Shown: piece by piece, positions 45,571-57,627 of the stretch | Layout of the letters: each line of letters begins with the position of its first letter | Position numbering within the stretch: position 1 is the first letter of the stretch | Assembly (NCBI GenBank): GCA_947683425.1 | Contig: CANTUQ010000004.1 | Location: forward strand, 10,330,001-10,394,000 | DNA from: Excoecaria cochinchinensis | Lineage: Eukaryota > Streptophyta > Magnoliopsida > Malpighiales > Euphorbiaceae | Reading direction: 5' to 3' | Length of the DNA: 64,000 nucleotides | The notes under the pieces: model-generated | Databases searched by the model: none | Told to the model about the DNA's origin: nothing | What the model saw: only the letters and a program-made list of their open reading frames with translations | Made by a program: the position numbers and the translations under genes

Positions 45571-47570
45571 CGCCATGCTCACACCCGCGGTCTTATGTCC
45601 CTATGGCATGCCAACATATCCTGAACTAGACTTTACTACCATATTACTATACAGGGCAATATTATTATTATTATTATTTTTCACATTATTAATATGATAT
45701 ACATATTTTTCATGGTATATCATCATAATATATTATTCTTTTTCGTACCCTTTCATCGCAGGGAAACATCATTGAATGTTATTTAAATAAATCAAAACTT
45801 TGATCTTTATATAAAATAAGATCAATATACATTTCAATTCAATTTTTCAGAAATAATCCCGGTATCATCCATCATCATTTTCTCATACAATTTCATTTAC
45901 TTATCACATTTCACTGATTTTGCTTCACAGGAAGCCATTAATCATATTTATATAATTAAAATGTGTTAACAATAATAATATACCTCATTTATATCAGTAT
46001 ACATTCTGACACTACTCTTTCTTTCCATTTCAATTCATTTTCATTTTATTTCGTCAAATTAAGTTTATTTCATACCATACCATTAATACATTATTGTTTA
46101 AATAGGGATTCACTATTTTTCATTTATCCAATTCTTCTTACAAATTACCCCATTTAAACACGTATAACCCATTTTTACTTTTATTTATAGCCTGATATTC
46201 TAACTTCCTTAACAGACTAATTTACTTTATTGTTATAATTGTCTTTTAGGCATACTTAACTATTCTCTTATTTGTTAAGTACACTCACTTTCTCTAATTC
46301 ATTCACTTGTCATGAGCCTGCTTAAAATACTTTGTCCTTTATTTATAACTTTTTATACTAAATTACACTTTTAATCATCAAATTATTTATTTCCTTCTGT
46401 TATTCCCTTTTTTCTTGTTATTCCACATGCTTTTACAAGTACCGTAGACTCTTAGGATTTGAGCCCTTTTTCACTTTATATTTCCTTATTCACTCTTACT
46501 TATTTTGATTCGTTTTCTTTATGTTAGATTCCATCCTATCTTTATAGATTTACACTAAATTTCATTTTATTAAAATGATATCTATTATAAGTCCTTAACT
46601 CTATCATATTACTCGTAACATTTAACAAAATTGTACTAAACAATTTTCACAAATCGACCCATACATAGCGACTAAAATTTATTACGGTAGTAATTCATCA
46701 CAATATGTATATTATCCATTCTTAATTTATGAATTCAAATGCACAATTCAAGTGAAATTCCATGATGTACCCAAAAACAGAACTCCACAATTACCAAGCC
46801 CTACTTGCTTCTATTTCAATGATTTAGCTCAATTCATCAGTTTAACTTAATTTATTTAAGCTTTAACTCACAGCTTAAAATAATTTACTAAACTAAATTA
46901 ACTTCACCATACAGTTTAAAACTTATTACAAACTTACTATTGTATTTATGTTATTTTGCACTTATATAGGGGTACACATATACTTCTAATTTGGTCTTAA
47001 CAGCAATTTGATTGCTTGAACAATGGCTTCAAACATTCACTTAATATTTTAAAACATGCACTATTCAAATTTTAATATAATAAAATCACATGCCTTCAAC
47101 CCAAATTAATCCTTAATTCAAACTATCAATAAACGTAATTGGAATTCCCACTCAACATTTAAATTCCCACCAATTCTTTAAGAATTATCAAATACGCTAC
47201 CATTATCAAATTTAATTATTGGAAAGTTATTTATTAGTTTAATTACTAATTTAGTTTATACGCCAGAATTTTATCATTATAAAGATTATATACAATTTAA
47301 AATCCTACTACAAATTAATCTATATTTCTCCTATTTTACAAATGTAGTTCTAGATTACCAAATATGGAAAACTTTTCAATTCTTTTCATTTAACACGAAA
47401 TCTGTAAATCTCAAATTTAATTCTATTCAGCTAAGCCATTACTCTTAACACAGTGCCAGCAAATCAATAAAATTGTTCACATACTGTATTTAGCAAAATC
47501 ACTCTTAATAAATTTTAACTTGTTCAAAATCACTTAAGAAAGTAATTTTGGTGGCCACATACCGGATTTT

Positions 47571-48080
47571 CTGCTATTTTTGGTCCCGTCACCGTCGCCG
47601 GAGCCTCACCGGAGTCTCGCCGGAGCTCGACTGGAGGCACTGAAACCACCGGAAGGAAGCTCGACGCCTCGGGGTTCCTTTTCCGGTGATCATGCGCCCA
47701 TCCACGACGCCGATTAGCCGAAATCGCCGTCGCAAGCTTCGGTTTTCTCCCTCTCCGATCTACTCGTCGCCGGCGATTGGGGAGAATCCACGGCCACCGG
47801 AAGCTTCGCCTTGCCGCCGTGAGTCCAGTCGCACCGCTCGTGTCGCCTCTCGCCGTCGGAGCTCGCCGAAAAACGCTGAGGAAGCTTCGGTTCCTCTCTC
47901 GATCTCCTGGACTGACGCCGCCGCGAACCGGAGGTAGACGCCACGGAACGGCTTTGCCATGTGCGTTGGTCCGATTGCCACCCCGATCGCCGTCGCCGGC
48001 TGTGCCTTCCGCCGCTCCCTCTCTCTTTCTCTCTCCTTCGGTTTCCCGGTCTCCTTTCCCCTGTGCTGCTCACCGTTTTT
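47571..48080 (-). other. GC-rich island in the LARD 3' LTR (copy at 54591-55090)
   Basis: GC-rich, CG-dense 500 bases in an otherwise AT-rich LTR, with CCGG-centred palindromes (GCCGGCG, CCGGAGCTCGACCGG in the second copy). On the transcribed strand it follows an AT-rich segment with a TATA-like GATATAGAAATA and a purine-rich stretch, so it is probably the transcribed leader. Open frames exist on both strands and are Arg/Ser-rich; none is recognised as a protein. Confidence 0.5.
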
Positions 48081-48483
48081 GCCTCTCCCTCCTCTAATGT
48101 CTTTGTTCTCTTATTTTATTTCTATATCATACAATTCCCTCAAATTTTAGCTTAATTCTCACTAATTTAGTTTAATCTCCATTAAACTAGTTTATGCTAT
48201 TTTCACTTGTCTAGATAATTTAGACCATAATAAATTATCACATTTATAATTATTTTTATTTGTCTATATACCCTTTATTCTCTAATTAATATTTTCTAAT
48301 CCAATTACATGTAAATATGCGTTACACACACATACATATATGCATATATCAAAAATTATTTGAATAATTAAATTACATACCTTTAATGAAAAATTCCACT
48401 CTTATGCGTTAAAATCAACATTTGACGATTTTTTAGCGCGTCAAATTAATAAATAAAAACACTGAAATTTTTGGGGCATTACA

Positions 48484-48521
48484 ATTCTCCCCCCTTAAAA
48501 GAAATTTCGTCCTCGAAATTT
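48484..48521 (-). other. Polypurine tract and adjacent palindrome, LARD
   Basis: On the minus strand AAATTTCGAGGACGAAATTT (48521-48502) is followed by TTTTAAGGGGGGAGAAT and the LTR. The palindrome is the same block that codes for FEDEI at the end of chromovirus pol. Confidence 0.85.
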
Positions 48522-48529
48522 ATCTGGAC

Positions 48530-49540
48530 TAGTACAATGAATTACTATTCATCCTTTCAATCAACTTGCCTCCCTATTGCAAGTTTGCAAACAATTCAAT
48601 TGTATTCGTCCATCTCATGGAAGCCATTATCTCTTTATCATTGATAATGCTTCGTGTGCCATTTGTGAAGACAGTAGAGGAAGGAAAATGCCGTTAACCA
48701 AAGTGACCAAATGCCTAATTCTCTTTTTTTCTTTGCAGCACAAGAAAAAATATTTTACAATCAACAACTTTCAACTCCACTTCAATAAAAATCCAAGATA
48801 TAGTACCCCAAACTCCATTAGATGCAGGTACTACATTCTCATAATAGAGACAAGGTAGCCCAATAACAATTTCTAAAAGTGTTCTTTTAGTTACAAACTC
48901 TGAAACAATGGGGACTCCAAGTACAATCATTGTAGTTGGAAAGCATAGCCTATCATCATCTCTAGATAGCAGTTTATTTTCCAATCTCAATTACTTTTTC
49001 CTTCCCACCTATTATATTCATAAAAACTCCTCTTTTTGGGTTTAGGGTAATCGACATCAGACTGCTTGATCTTTGACTTCTCCATTTGTGCAGCACAAAT
49101 GAAATCTATAAGCTCTACCATTGTGGCATGTGATCCACATCTCTTTAGAGCTATCGATGTCTCGTCCTTACGGTATCCCATCTTCACCAGAAACAGCAAA
49201 ACGTTCCCCTTATCATCAAGCTCAAATTTAACAATTTTCCTCACTTTCAGAATTATGTCTGAAAAATCGTAGAGAAAGCTCCCATCATCTCTAAAGACTG
49301 GTAATCAGAATCAATATGCAATTCTTCTTTATGTGATTTTTTTTTTCAATCACCGAGTATGCGAGAAAAGTCTAAAACTGAATCTGTATTTCTTTCCCCA
49401 TTTTCCTGAATTACTTTGGACACCGTTACCACGTCAAATCCCGTTCTAACAAAATGATCAATTAACTTGAAGTCAGAAGAACTAGTAGATGATCTTGTTG
49501 AATATTTAAGAAGTATTTTATGTGTCCAAAAGTGCACTTT
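48530..49540 (-). pseudogene. Captured DRM-type de novo DNA methyltransferase fragment
   Basis: Host-gene fragment inside the element, on its transcribed strand. In order: a UBA-like segment (KLIDHFVRTGF, KVIQENGERNTDS; about 49465-49375), a second UBA segment (LLFLVKMGYRKDETSIALKR, then ELIDFICAAQM; about 49225-49090), a basic linker (YPKPKKRSFYEY), the start of the methyltransferase region (TTMIVLGVP, LYYENV, NGVWGTIS, VVDCK; 48930-48730) and, in a shifted frame with stops, the RIQLNCLQTC and KLIERM blocks (about 48620-48550). This order is that of plant DRM1/2/3 proteins, which act in RNA-directed DNA methylation. The spacing fits an intronless, mRNA-derived copy. Stops and frameshifts show it makes no active enzyme, and most of the catalytic domain is missing. 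I cannot tell DRM1/2 from DRM3. Confidence 0.88.
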
Positions 49541-50645
49541 CTTCTTAACTTACGCATTATTCAGGCCCAAGTTATATCATACTTAAGCCAATAACATATC
49601 CATTGTAAAAATCATATCATTTCCTGATTTTCCATCTTTGGCATGTACACTCTATTCAAAAATCATTTGCATACACATCCTATTACTTACTTTTCTTAAT
49701 CCTTACTTAACTTTTTTCTCCTAAGACACATTATTTTCTCAATACAGAATCGCTTACACATTCAATAAACTCTTTCTTTGATCAAAATAACTATAACATT
49801 TCCTTCATAGTTTACCAGTATCACCAGTTACAATTTGTCTATTACTTCTAAAATATTACATATATCTTACACTACTTATTACATAATCATCTTGTACAAA
49901 AGTTTACACTTTTATTCACTCTTATAAGCCAATTCAAGTTATAATCAATTAGTCAATCTAATCAGATACAATTCCATTCCAAAATATGTTGAAATCTCAT
50001 CACATTCTATGCCTTAATTCACTAACAATAAGGATCAAACCCACAAATTACACAGATACAAATCTCTTACTCATACACATTTAGTGATCTTTCACCCCTT
50101 TCTTTTTCAATTCCAAGATTGAATTTCAAATTTCTTATTTTACTTACTCAACTTTGTTACACTCCTTATTACTTCCAATGAAGGTACATCTACCTCACTT
50201 TCATACACTTACTATATTCCACGCCAGTTTCCTTTCAATTGGGGCATATGCATAAAACTTGATGTTTGTCATGAATGATCATATGATGCTGATGCAATGG
50301 ATGTATGATGTTTCATGTATGCAGTATTATGCAATTGTGCATATCATGTAAGGACTATGCATAGTAACCCAGCCCATGCATAAAATATTCAATGATTGCC
50401 CCTCTATCAAGGATAACTGAAAGGTACCTCAAGTATCACAACCTTCTTCCACATTCATATACTTTAAATCTCATAACTTTTGACTATCTCAATTTCTTAC
50501 CTCTGATTTTCTATTCAACTCCTTCCGAATTATCTATACTTGGAACTAAATAGGGATGTCCATATTATACAACACACATTCATTTCTCATAAACAATATC
50601 ACATATTCTCCAAATATCTTATTGGCCAGAACCGCCTAAACCTTT
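49541..50645 (-). other. Noncoding leader part of the LARD internal region
   Basis: AT-rich, no frame recognised. Next to the PBS, AAGGTTTAGGCGGTTCTGG resembles the CHR-2 leader (AAGGTTTAGGCATTTTTGGG). Confidence 0.6.
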
Positions 50646-50657
50646 GCTCTGATACCA
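50646..50657 (-). other. Primer binding site, LARD
   Basis: TGGTATCAGAGC on the minus strand, initiator Met-tRNA type, five bases after the 5' LTR end. It fixes the element's direction. Confidence 0.93.
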
Positions 50658-51246
50658 CTAACTGTAACACCCTTTTTCTGTACATAATAACTTAACTGTC
50701 TTAAATTATTCTTAAAATCATTACAAAAATCCGGGTAAATTTTTTTTTTTTATCACTAATAAACTTTACTGTTCACACAATCATTCTCAAATAGGCTACT
50801 TAAATTCTAACGAAATTTCGGCATAATCTCCTCTATAATATTGCCTATCCCCCTGTAAACAGAAACTTTACACTTCTATAATCACATACATATTCAACCA
50901 TCCTACTCCAATTCAAACTCCAACACAAGTTTGCCCATCCTCCAATTTAATTCCAATCACATATTTATATAATAACTCATAATGTCATCAGTTCACTATT
51001 CACATCGATTATACAAAATACAAAGCTATTATAATAATACATCATCTATCAACTATAAATAATTATCTAATACAAATTCTTTGATACAATAGTATCCTAA
51101 TTATCTATGGAGTGTACATGCCACAAGAACCAATATTGGAATTATCAAATACAAAAATTCCATTTCTTTCGCTTCCTTTCCATACTTACCATTTCATATT
51201 TCTTCTATGAAGCAGTGCTGATATTCACTTGATTCCTGTCTTATAC

Positions 51247-51285
51247 CTGCGCGAGGATAAACCACGCACTAAGCTTTACGCTTAG
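51247..51285 (-). other. Conserved hairpin ending in CAG/GT, LARD 5' LTR
   Basis: CTAAGCG-TAA-AGCTTAG on the minus strand (51285-51269), then TTATCCTCGCGCAGGT. Confidence 0.6.
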
Positions 51286-51861
51286 TGGTGACTACCAAAT
51301 TTACTTATCCAAAGCATAAATATAATATATACACATATAATTGATCATTTATACGTTAATATCGCAAATTACTTTTTCTTTTCATAATCAATATAATACT
51401 TTATAAATAATATACCAATAGCTATTTAACTCCAAATTAAGTATGAATGATTTGCAAGATAAAACCATATTTATGCAAAATATTCAATATTCTTTCAAAT
51501 AGCTGAAATTTCCTAAAACATTTATATTTAACTTTCTAAATTCATAGCTGAGGTCTACTAGCATTTCGACAATGTGCAAAACACACTTATCATGCATCAT
51601 TAAACAAATTCCATGAATTATTAAACAGTCAGCATACTTATATCATAGCAATTAATATTTCATTTCTATATGACACTTATTATAGCTTTCATCTAGTCAC
51701 TAATATCAGCTAATATATATACATAAAACTACTTCATCATATTACTGATTTCATAGGATCATTTATTGATATCATTTATTCAATTAAAGTTTTTATCACA
51801 GAACCATCAGCTTTATCATAATTCAAAATCATAATATACATTAGTTAACTTTCAGCCAAAT

Positions 51862-51875
51862 TAATATATATATAT

Positions 51876-51962
<87 letters not shown>
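51862..51962. repeat. AT/AC microsatellite, LARD 5' LTR
   Basis: Longer than its partner, with an expanded CA block and TA run. Confidence 0.95.
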
Positions 51963-51963
<1 letters not shown>

Positions 51964-54900
51964 CTTTAAATTTCACTCTTATCTACTAATTAACACCCCT
52001 TTAGCAGTTGTACTATTTTATCCTTCAACTTTACTTCTGTCATTAAGTTACTTTATGGCTTATTAATCCACATTTACTTTCACACATGCCATCTAACTTC
52101 TCAAGTTATACATTTAATATGGATTATAAATTTATTATTTAAACCCACCAATTTATCTCACTTCATTTATTCCTTGTTAAATTCCTTGATTCACTATTAT
52201 TTCACATTCATCAATTCACTTTGCAATTTATTATTTTGCCCGTAGTACAATGCTGGCAGACTCTATGCACAGGATAAACGGGAGGTGAACCCCTAAGAGC
52301 TCACAATAACCTAGAGAGATCTTTGAGAGATCACTCCAGTCTTTCAAACCTGAAGGAACCCCAAAGGATTACCTCCAGTCTTTCAGATACCAGTGGAGTC
52401 CTGTGTGACCACCACTGTCTTTAAATACAGTACAATACACTTCAGATCTTCAGATATTCAGATATTCCGATACAGAAGTAGGACCATCATCGGCCTACTA
52501 AAAAGTGATATTCAGATACAGATATTCAGATACAGAAGTAGGACCATCATTGGCCTACTAAAAAGTGAGTCGCCATGCTCACACCCGCGGTCTTATGTCC
52601 CTATGGCATGCCAACATATCCTGAACTAGACTTTACTACCATATTACTATACAGTGCAATATTATTATTATTATTATTTTTCACATTATTAATATGATAT
52701 ACATATTTTTCATGGTATATCATCATAATATATTATTCTTTTTCGTACCCTTTCATCGCAGGGAAACATCATTGAATGTTATTTAAATAAATCAAAACTT
52801 TGATCTTTATATAAAATAAGATCAATATACATTTCAATTCAATTTTTCAGAAATAATCCCGGTATCATCCATCATCATTTTCTCATACAATTTCATTTAC
52901 TTATCACATTTCACTGATTTTGCTTCACAGGAAGCCATTAATCATATTTATATAATTAAAATGTGTTAACAATAATAATATACCTCATTTATATCAGTAT
53001 ACATTCTGACACTACTCTTTCTTTCCATTTCAATTCATTTTCATTTTATTTCATCAAATTAAGTTTATTTCATACCATACCATTAATACATTATTGTTTA
53101 AATAGGGATTCACTATTTTTCATTTATCCAATTCTTCTTACAAATTACCCCATTTAAACACGTATAACCCATTTTTACTTTTATTTATAGCCTGATATTC
53201 TAACTTCCTTAACAGACTAATTTACTTTATTGTTATAATTGTCTTTTAGGCATATTTAACTATTCTCTTTATTTGTTAAGTACACTCACTTTCTCTAATT
53301 CATTCACTTGTCATGAGCCTGCTTAAAATACTTTGTCCTTTATTTATAACTTTTTATACTAAATTACACTTTTAATCATCAAATTATTTATTTCCTTCTG
53401 TTATTCCCTTTTTTCTTGTTATTCCACATGCTTTTACAAGTACCGTAGACTCTTAGGATTTGAGCCCTTTTTCACTTTATATTTCCTTATTCACTCTTAC
53501 TTATTTTGATTCGTTTTCTTCATGTTAGATTCCATCCTATCTTTATAGATTTACACTAAATTTCATTTTCTTAAAATGATATCTATTATAAGTCCTCAAC
53601 TCTATCATATTACTCGTAACATTTAACAAAATTGTACTAAACAATTTTCACAAATCGACCCATACATAGCGACTAAAATTTATTACGGTAGTAATTCATC
53701 ACAATATGTATATTATCCATTCTTAATTTATAAATTCAAATGCACAATTCAAGTGAAATTCCATGATGTACCCAAAAACAGAACTCCACAATTACCAAGC
53801 CCTACTTGCTTCTATTTCAATGATTTAGCTCAATTCATCAGTTTAACTTAATTTACTTAATTTATTTAAGCTTTAACTCACAGCTTAAAATAATTTACTA
53901 AACTAAATTAACTTCACCATACAGTTTAAAACTTATTACAAACTTACTATTGTATTTATGTTATTTTGCACTTATATAGGGGTACACATATACTTCTAAT
54001 TTGGTCTTAACAGTAATTTGATTGCTTGAACAATGGCTTCAAACATTCACTTAATATTTTAAAACATGCACTATTCAAATTTTAATATAATAAAATCACA
54101 TGCCTTCAACCCAAATTAATCCTTAATTCAAACTATCAATAAACGTAATTGGAATTCCCACTCAACATTTAAATTCCCACCAATTCTTTAAGAATTATCA
54201 AATACGCTACCATTATCAAATTTAATTATTGGAAAGTTATTTATTAGTTTAATTACTAATTTAGTTTATACGCCAAAATTTTATCATTATAAAGATTATA
54301 TACAATTTAAAATCCTACTACAAATTAATCTATATTTCTCCTATTTTACAAATGTAGTCCTAGATTCCCAAATATGGAAAACTTTTCAATTCTTTTCATT
54401 TAACCCGAAATCTGTAAATCTCAAATTTAATTCTATTCAGCTAAGCCATTACTCTTAACACAGTGCCAGCAAATCAATAAAATTGTTCACATACTGTATT
54501 TAGTAAAATCACTCTTAATAAATTTTAACTTGTTCAAAATCACTTAAGAAAGTAATTTTGGTGGCCACATACCGAATTTTCTGCTATTTTTGGTCCCGTC
54601 ACCGTCGCCGGAGCCTCACCGGAGTCTCGCCGGAGCTCGACCGGAGGCACTGAAACCACCGGAAGGAAGCTCGACGCCTCGGGGTTCCTTTTCCGGTGAT
54701 CACGCGCCCATCCACGACGCCGTTTAGCCGGAATCGCCGTCGCAAGCTTCGGTTTTCTCCCTCTCTGATCTACTCGTCGCCGGCGATTGGGGGGAATCCA
54801 CGGCCACCGGAAGCTTCGCCTTGCCGCCGTGAGTCCAGTCGCACCGCTCGTGTCGCCTCTCGCCGTCGGAGCTCGCCGGAAAACGCTGAGGAAGCTTCGG

Positions 54901-56089
54901 TTCCTCTCTCGATCTCCTGGACTGACGCCGCCGCGAACCGGAGGTAGACGCCACGAAATGGCTTTGCCGTGTGCGTCGGTCCGATTGCCACCCCGATCGC
55001 CGTCGCCGGCGGTGCCTTCCGCCGCTCCCTTTCTCTCTCTCTCTCCTTCGGTTTCCCGGTCTCCTTTCCCCTGTGCTGCTCACCGTTTTTGCCTCTCCCT
55101 CCTCTAATGTCTTTGTTCTCTTATTTTATTTCTATATCATACAATTCCCTCAAATTTTAGCTTAATTCTCACTAATTTAGTTTAATCTCCATTAAACTAG
55201 TTTATGCTATTTTCACTTGTCTAGATAATTTAGACCATAATAAATTATCACATTTATAATTATTTTTATTTGTCTATATACCCTTTATTCTCTAATTAAT
55301 ATTTTCTAATCCAATTACATGTAAATATGCGTTACACACACATACATATATGCATATATCAAAAATTATTTGAATAATTAAATTATATACCTTTAATGAA
55401 AAATTCCACTCTTATGCGTTAAAATCAACATTTGACGATTTTTTAGCGCGTCAAATTAATAAATAAAAACACTAAAATTTTTGGGGCATTACATGCAGGG
55501 TGCTTTGGTGTGAATTAGTTGGGACTGAATTGTGTGTGCCCAAGCGCACCATTGTAGTGGGTATTCATGAGAGTTTCATCATGTGTGGTTGTGTGCACCA
55601 TAGTAGGATATGCACTAGAGGATTAATTGTGTGTGTGCATTTACACTTGGGTAGGGTGTGCATGTTTGGGAGAATCTTGTGTGTGTTGCTCATACATGAG
55701 TAGGATGCATGATTAGAGTGTCTCATTGTGTGCATGTGGTGCACTAGGTTAGGGTGTGAGTGAGTAACCTCCTCCACTAGATGATTGACAAGTGCAAAGT
55801 GGGAAAGAGAAAAAGATGAAAAAGGGGAAAAATAAGATTTTGAAACCTATTTCCCGTTCCTTCTTCTTCTCCTTCTTCTTCGTCCTCCTTTGCACTCTCT
55901 TAAGTGCCCTAGCTTAGATTCAAGCCTCTAGTGGTGGAAATTGTTCATTGCATAGTATTTTAAAGGTAAATCTTCTGCACTTATTCTTCTTTTCTTCATT
56001 TGGTTCTCCATCTTCTTCTCTTTTCTTATTTTCGGATTTGGGTTTGAAGTTGGATTTTGTGTTTGTGTGTTATGTTGTTTTGTGCTTAG

Positions 56090-56169
56090 TTGAACCTCCT
56101 CGCGAACCAAAGGGTAAGGAGAAGGTTGGGCCAAGTGGAACTAAGCAATAGGAGCAAAGGATTTTTGAG
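56090..56169 (+). other. Micro-exon with short ORF, LTR-A2
   Basis: TGCTTAG acceptor, then EPPREPKGKEKVGPSGTKQ and TAG (56149-56151), and GAG before GTTTGGGAAT at 56170. Eighty bases against 78 in A1, with many of the differences fitting conservative codon changes. Confidence 0.58.
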
Positions 56170-56546
56170 GTTTGGGAATATCTTATCTTTGCATGTAAAT
56201 GTGTTCTTGATGATTTGTGGAAATTTGAGTTGAAATATGCTTTTGTTATGGTATATATGATGTGGATCTTTGTTTTGGAATGTGGATCTTGTAAGTTTTT
56301 GAGTTAATTATGATAATTTTGGAATTGATGTGGTTTGATGCATAAATAGAACTTTTTATTGATTCTTGAAATTGAATGTGTAAATTAATGGATTGTATGA
56401 AGTTCACTGTTAATAAATATTGTATTATGGTTGTTGATACTTTTGGTTGGCTGGAATTGAGGTAAGTGACTCTTGATTGAGTTTTGTGTTGTTGGGTGAG
56501 GAATTGGAAGAGGAAAATCTGCAGAATTTCTGCAGATTTTCGAAAT

Positions 56547-56886
56547 CCCGACGCTATCGCGATCGCGACAGAGAGCGGTGTTGGGAGCCTCGCTGTCGCG
56601 AGCCCGCGACAGCAGAAGTGTTGTGTACACTCTATCGCGAGCGCGACGACTATCGCGATCATGACAGAGTGTATCGTTGGCCAAGTGCTATCGCGAGCAC
56701 GCGATCTGTCGCGAGCCCGCGACACTACCAAGTGTCCTCTGTCGCTATCGCGATAACTGTCGCGAGTGCGACAGAGCCTGGCCCTTCCATCCTCCTCGTG
56801 GTCGCGAAATCCGTCGCGTGTGCGCAGTGAAGAGACTTTAGTCTCTATCGCGAGCGCGACAGACGTCGCGATCGCGACAGACCCTT
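56547..56886 (+). repeat. CGCGA palindrome array, LTR-A2
   Basis: More than ten copies of the TATCGCGAGCGCGACAG and GTCGCGAGCCCGCGACA types. CG sites are well preserved. A1, the same LTR family, has TCACG/CGTGA palindromes here. Confidence 0.85.
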
Positions 56887-57091
56887 GTATGCTGAATGAG
56901 TTTTCTTTCAATGCGTGTGGCTTGAACTTCAGTTTTCTTTAGCAGTTATGAGATTTATGCTTGGCATTCTATAAATAATATGCAAGTGTAACTATGATAT
57001 GATTATGTTCATTATATGGTGATGATTTTGGAAGTCATCGAATGGATTGATTGGCTTATGTATGACCTGCTAGAGTCTAGTAAGTGGATAG

Positions 57092-57320
57092 TTAGGCATG
57101 CCTAATAGAGTCTTTGCTGCAGCTTTTGTTTCTGTTTGGACCCCGATCAGGTCCCCGAATGGTTCCTCGCGAACCCTTATTTGAACGGATCTTGTTTAAG
57201 ATCCCCCTTTGTAATGTTTTGTAAAAGTTAAATGAAAATTTGTTTTATCGGCTCGTACCCGTAAAGTGCTATCCGTATCGGCTCGTACCCGTAAAGTACT
57301 GTCCGTATACTCGTTATCCA
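57092..57320 (+). other. Palindrome plus small hairpins, LTR-A2
   Basis: TTAGGCATGCCTAA (57092-57105), then GGACC/GGTCC (57138-57154), GGTTC/GAACC (57161-57175), GGATCTT/AAGATCC (57188-57205) and repeated GTACCCGTAAAGT units. Confidence 0.7.
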
Positions 57321-57529
57321 CTCCCTCGGGTCAGCAGGTGTTTTGTATGAATTGTTATATGGGAAAACATATGTTATATCCTTATGGATTCAATGGTGAT
57401 AAGTGTAATCTGTTATGAGAATATGATTATTGTTATGAATCTTCTGATGAATGGCTTTATGTATATAAGCATGAGTTATTATTATTGTCATGCCATGATT
57501 ATCGTTTGTACATGAAGTACGCATGTGAA

Positions 57530-57627
57530 TTGCCTTGACGACGGTTGTGAATGGTTGTCCTTATGCTATATGTGTGTTTCCCCACTAAGCGTTTATCGCT
57601 TAGCACGGTGTGTTTACCCGTGCAGGT
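57530..57627 (+). other. Conserved double hairpin ending in CAG/GT, LTR-A2
   Basis: GACGACGGTTGTGAATGGTTGTC is followed by CTAAGCG-TTTAT-CGCTTAG (57585-57603), CACGG...CCGTG and CAGGT, AG at 57624-57625. Confidence 0.65.

Larger units (their letters stand above)
43667..48483 (-). repeat. 3' LTR of the LARD-type element
   Basis: On the minus strand starts TGTAATGCCCCAAAAA (48483) and ends AAAGGGTGTTACA (43667). Mostly AT-rich (about 43700-47570) with a GC-rich island at 47571-48080, a tandem repeat at 45430-45570, small stems (GATCT/AGATC, CAGTGG/CCACTG) at 45242-45425, an AT microsatellite and the shared hairpin. Confidence 0.95.
43667..55493 (-). mobile_element. Large-LTR non-autonomous retrotransposon (LARD-type) carrying a DRM fragment
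   Basis: Two near-identical LTRs (43667-48483, 4817 bases; 50663-55493, 4831 bases) enclose a 2179-base internal region and are flanked by TGCAG (43662-43666 and 55494-55498). The PBS reads TGGTATCAGAGC on the minus strand and the polypurine tract lies at the other end, so the element is transcribed right to left. There is no gag or pol. The leader after the PBS (AAGGTTTAGGC) and the palindrome by the polypurine tract match chromoviruses CHR-1 and CHR-2, which suggests movement by their proteins. The first 900 bases of the two LTRs show seven substitutions and one T-run change by eye, so insertion is fairly recent. Confidence 0.93.
50663..55493 (-). repeat. 5' LTR of the LARD-type element
   Basis: Same layout as 43667-48483; differences include a few substitutions, the T-run near 50740, a short duplication near 53850 and the microsatellite length. 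Ends at the TGCAG duplication. Includes the tandem repeat 52437-52570 and the GC island 54591-55090. Confidence 0.95.

Noticed and set aside
47686..48155. Arg/Ser/Pro-rich frames on both strands in the LARD GC island (and 54696-55165)
   Set aside because: Overlapping frames on both strands follow from GC-rich sequence; conservation between the two copies is LTR identity, not selection.
48577..48858. Plus-strand frame opposite the DRM fragment
   Set aside because: The recognisable DRM motifs are on the minus strand; this is a shadow.
43667..55493. Segmental tandem duplication as explanation for the two 4.8 kb copies
   Set aside because: Primer site, polypurine tract, TG...CA ends and a TGCAG target duplication show an LTR retrotransposon.
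56246..56911. 221-residue minus-strand frame over the A2 palindrome array
   Set aside because: It exists because the CGCGA repeats lack stops; it covers repeat and AT-rich LTR sequence without any domain.
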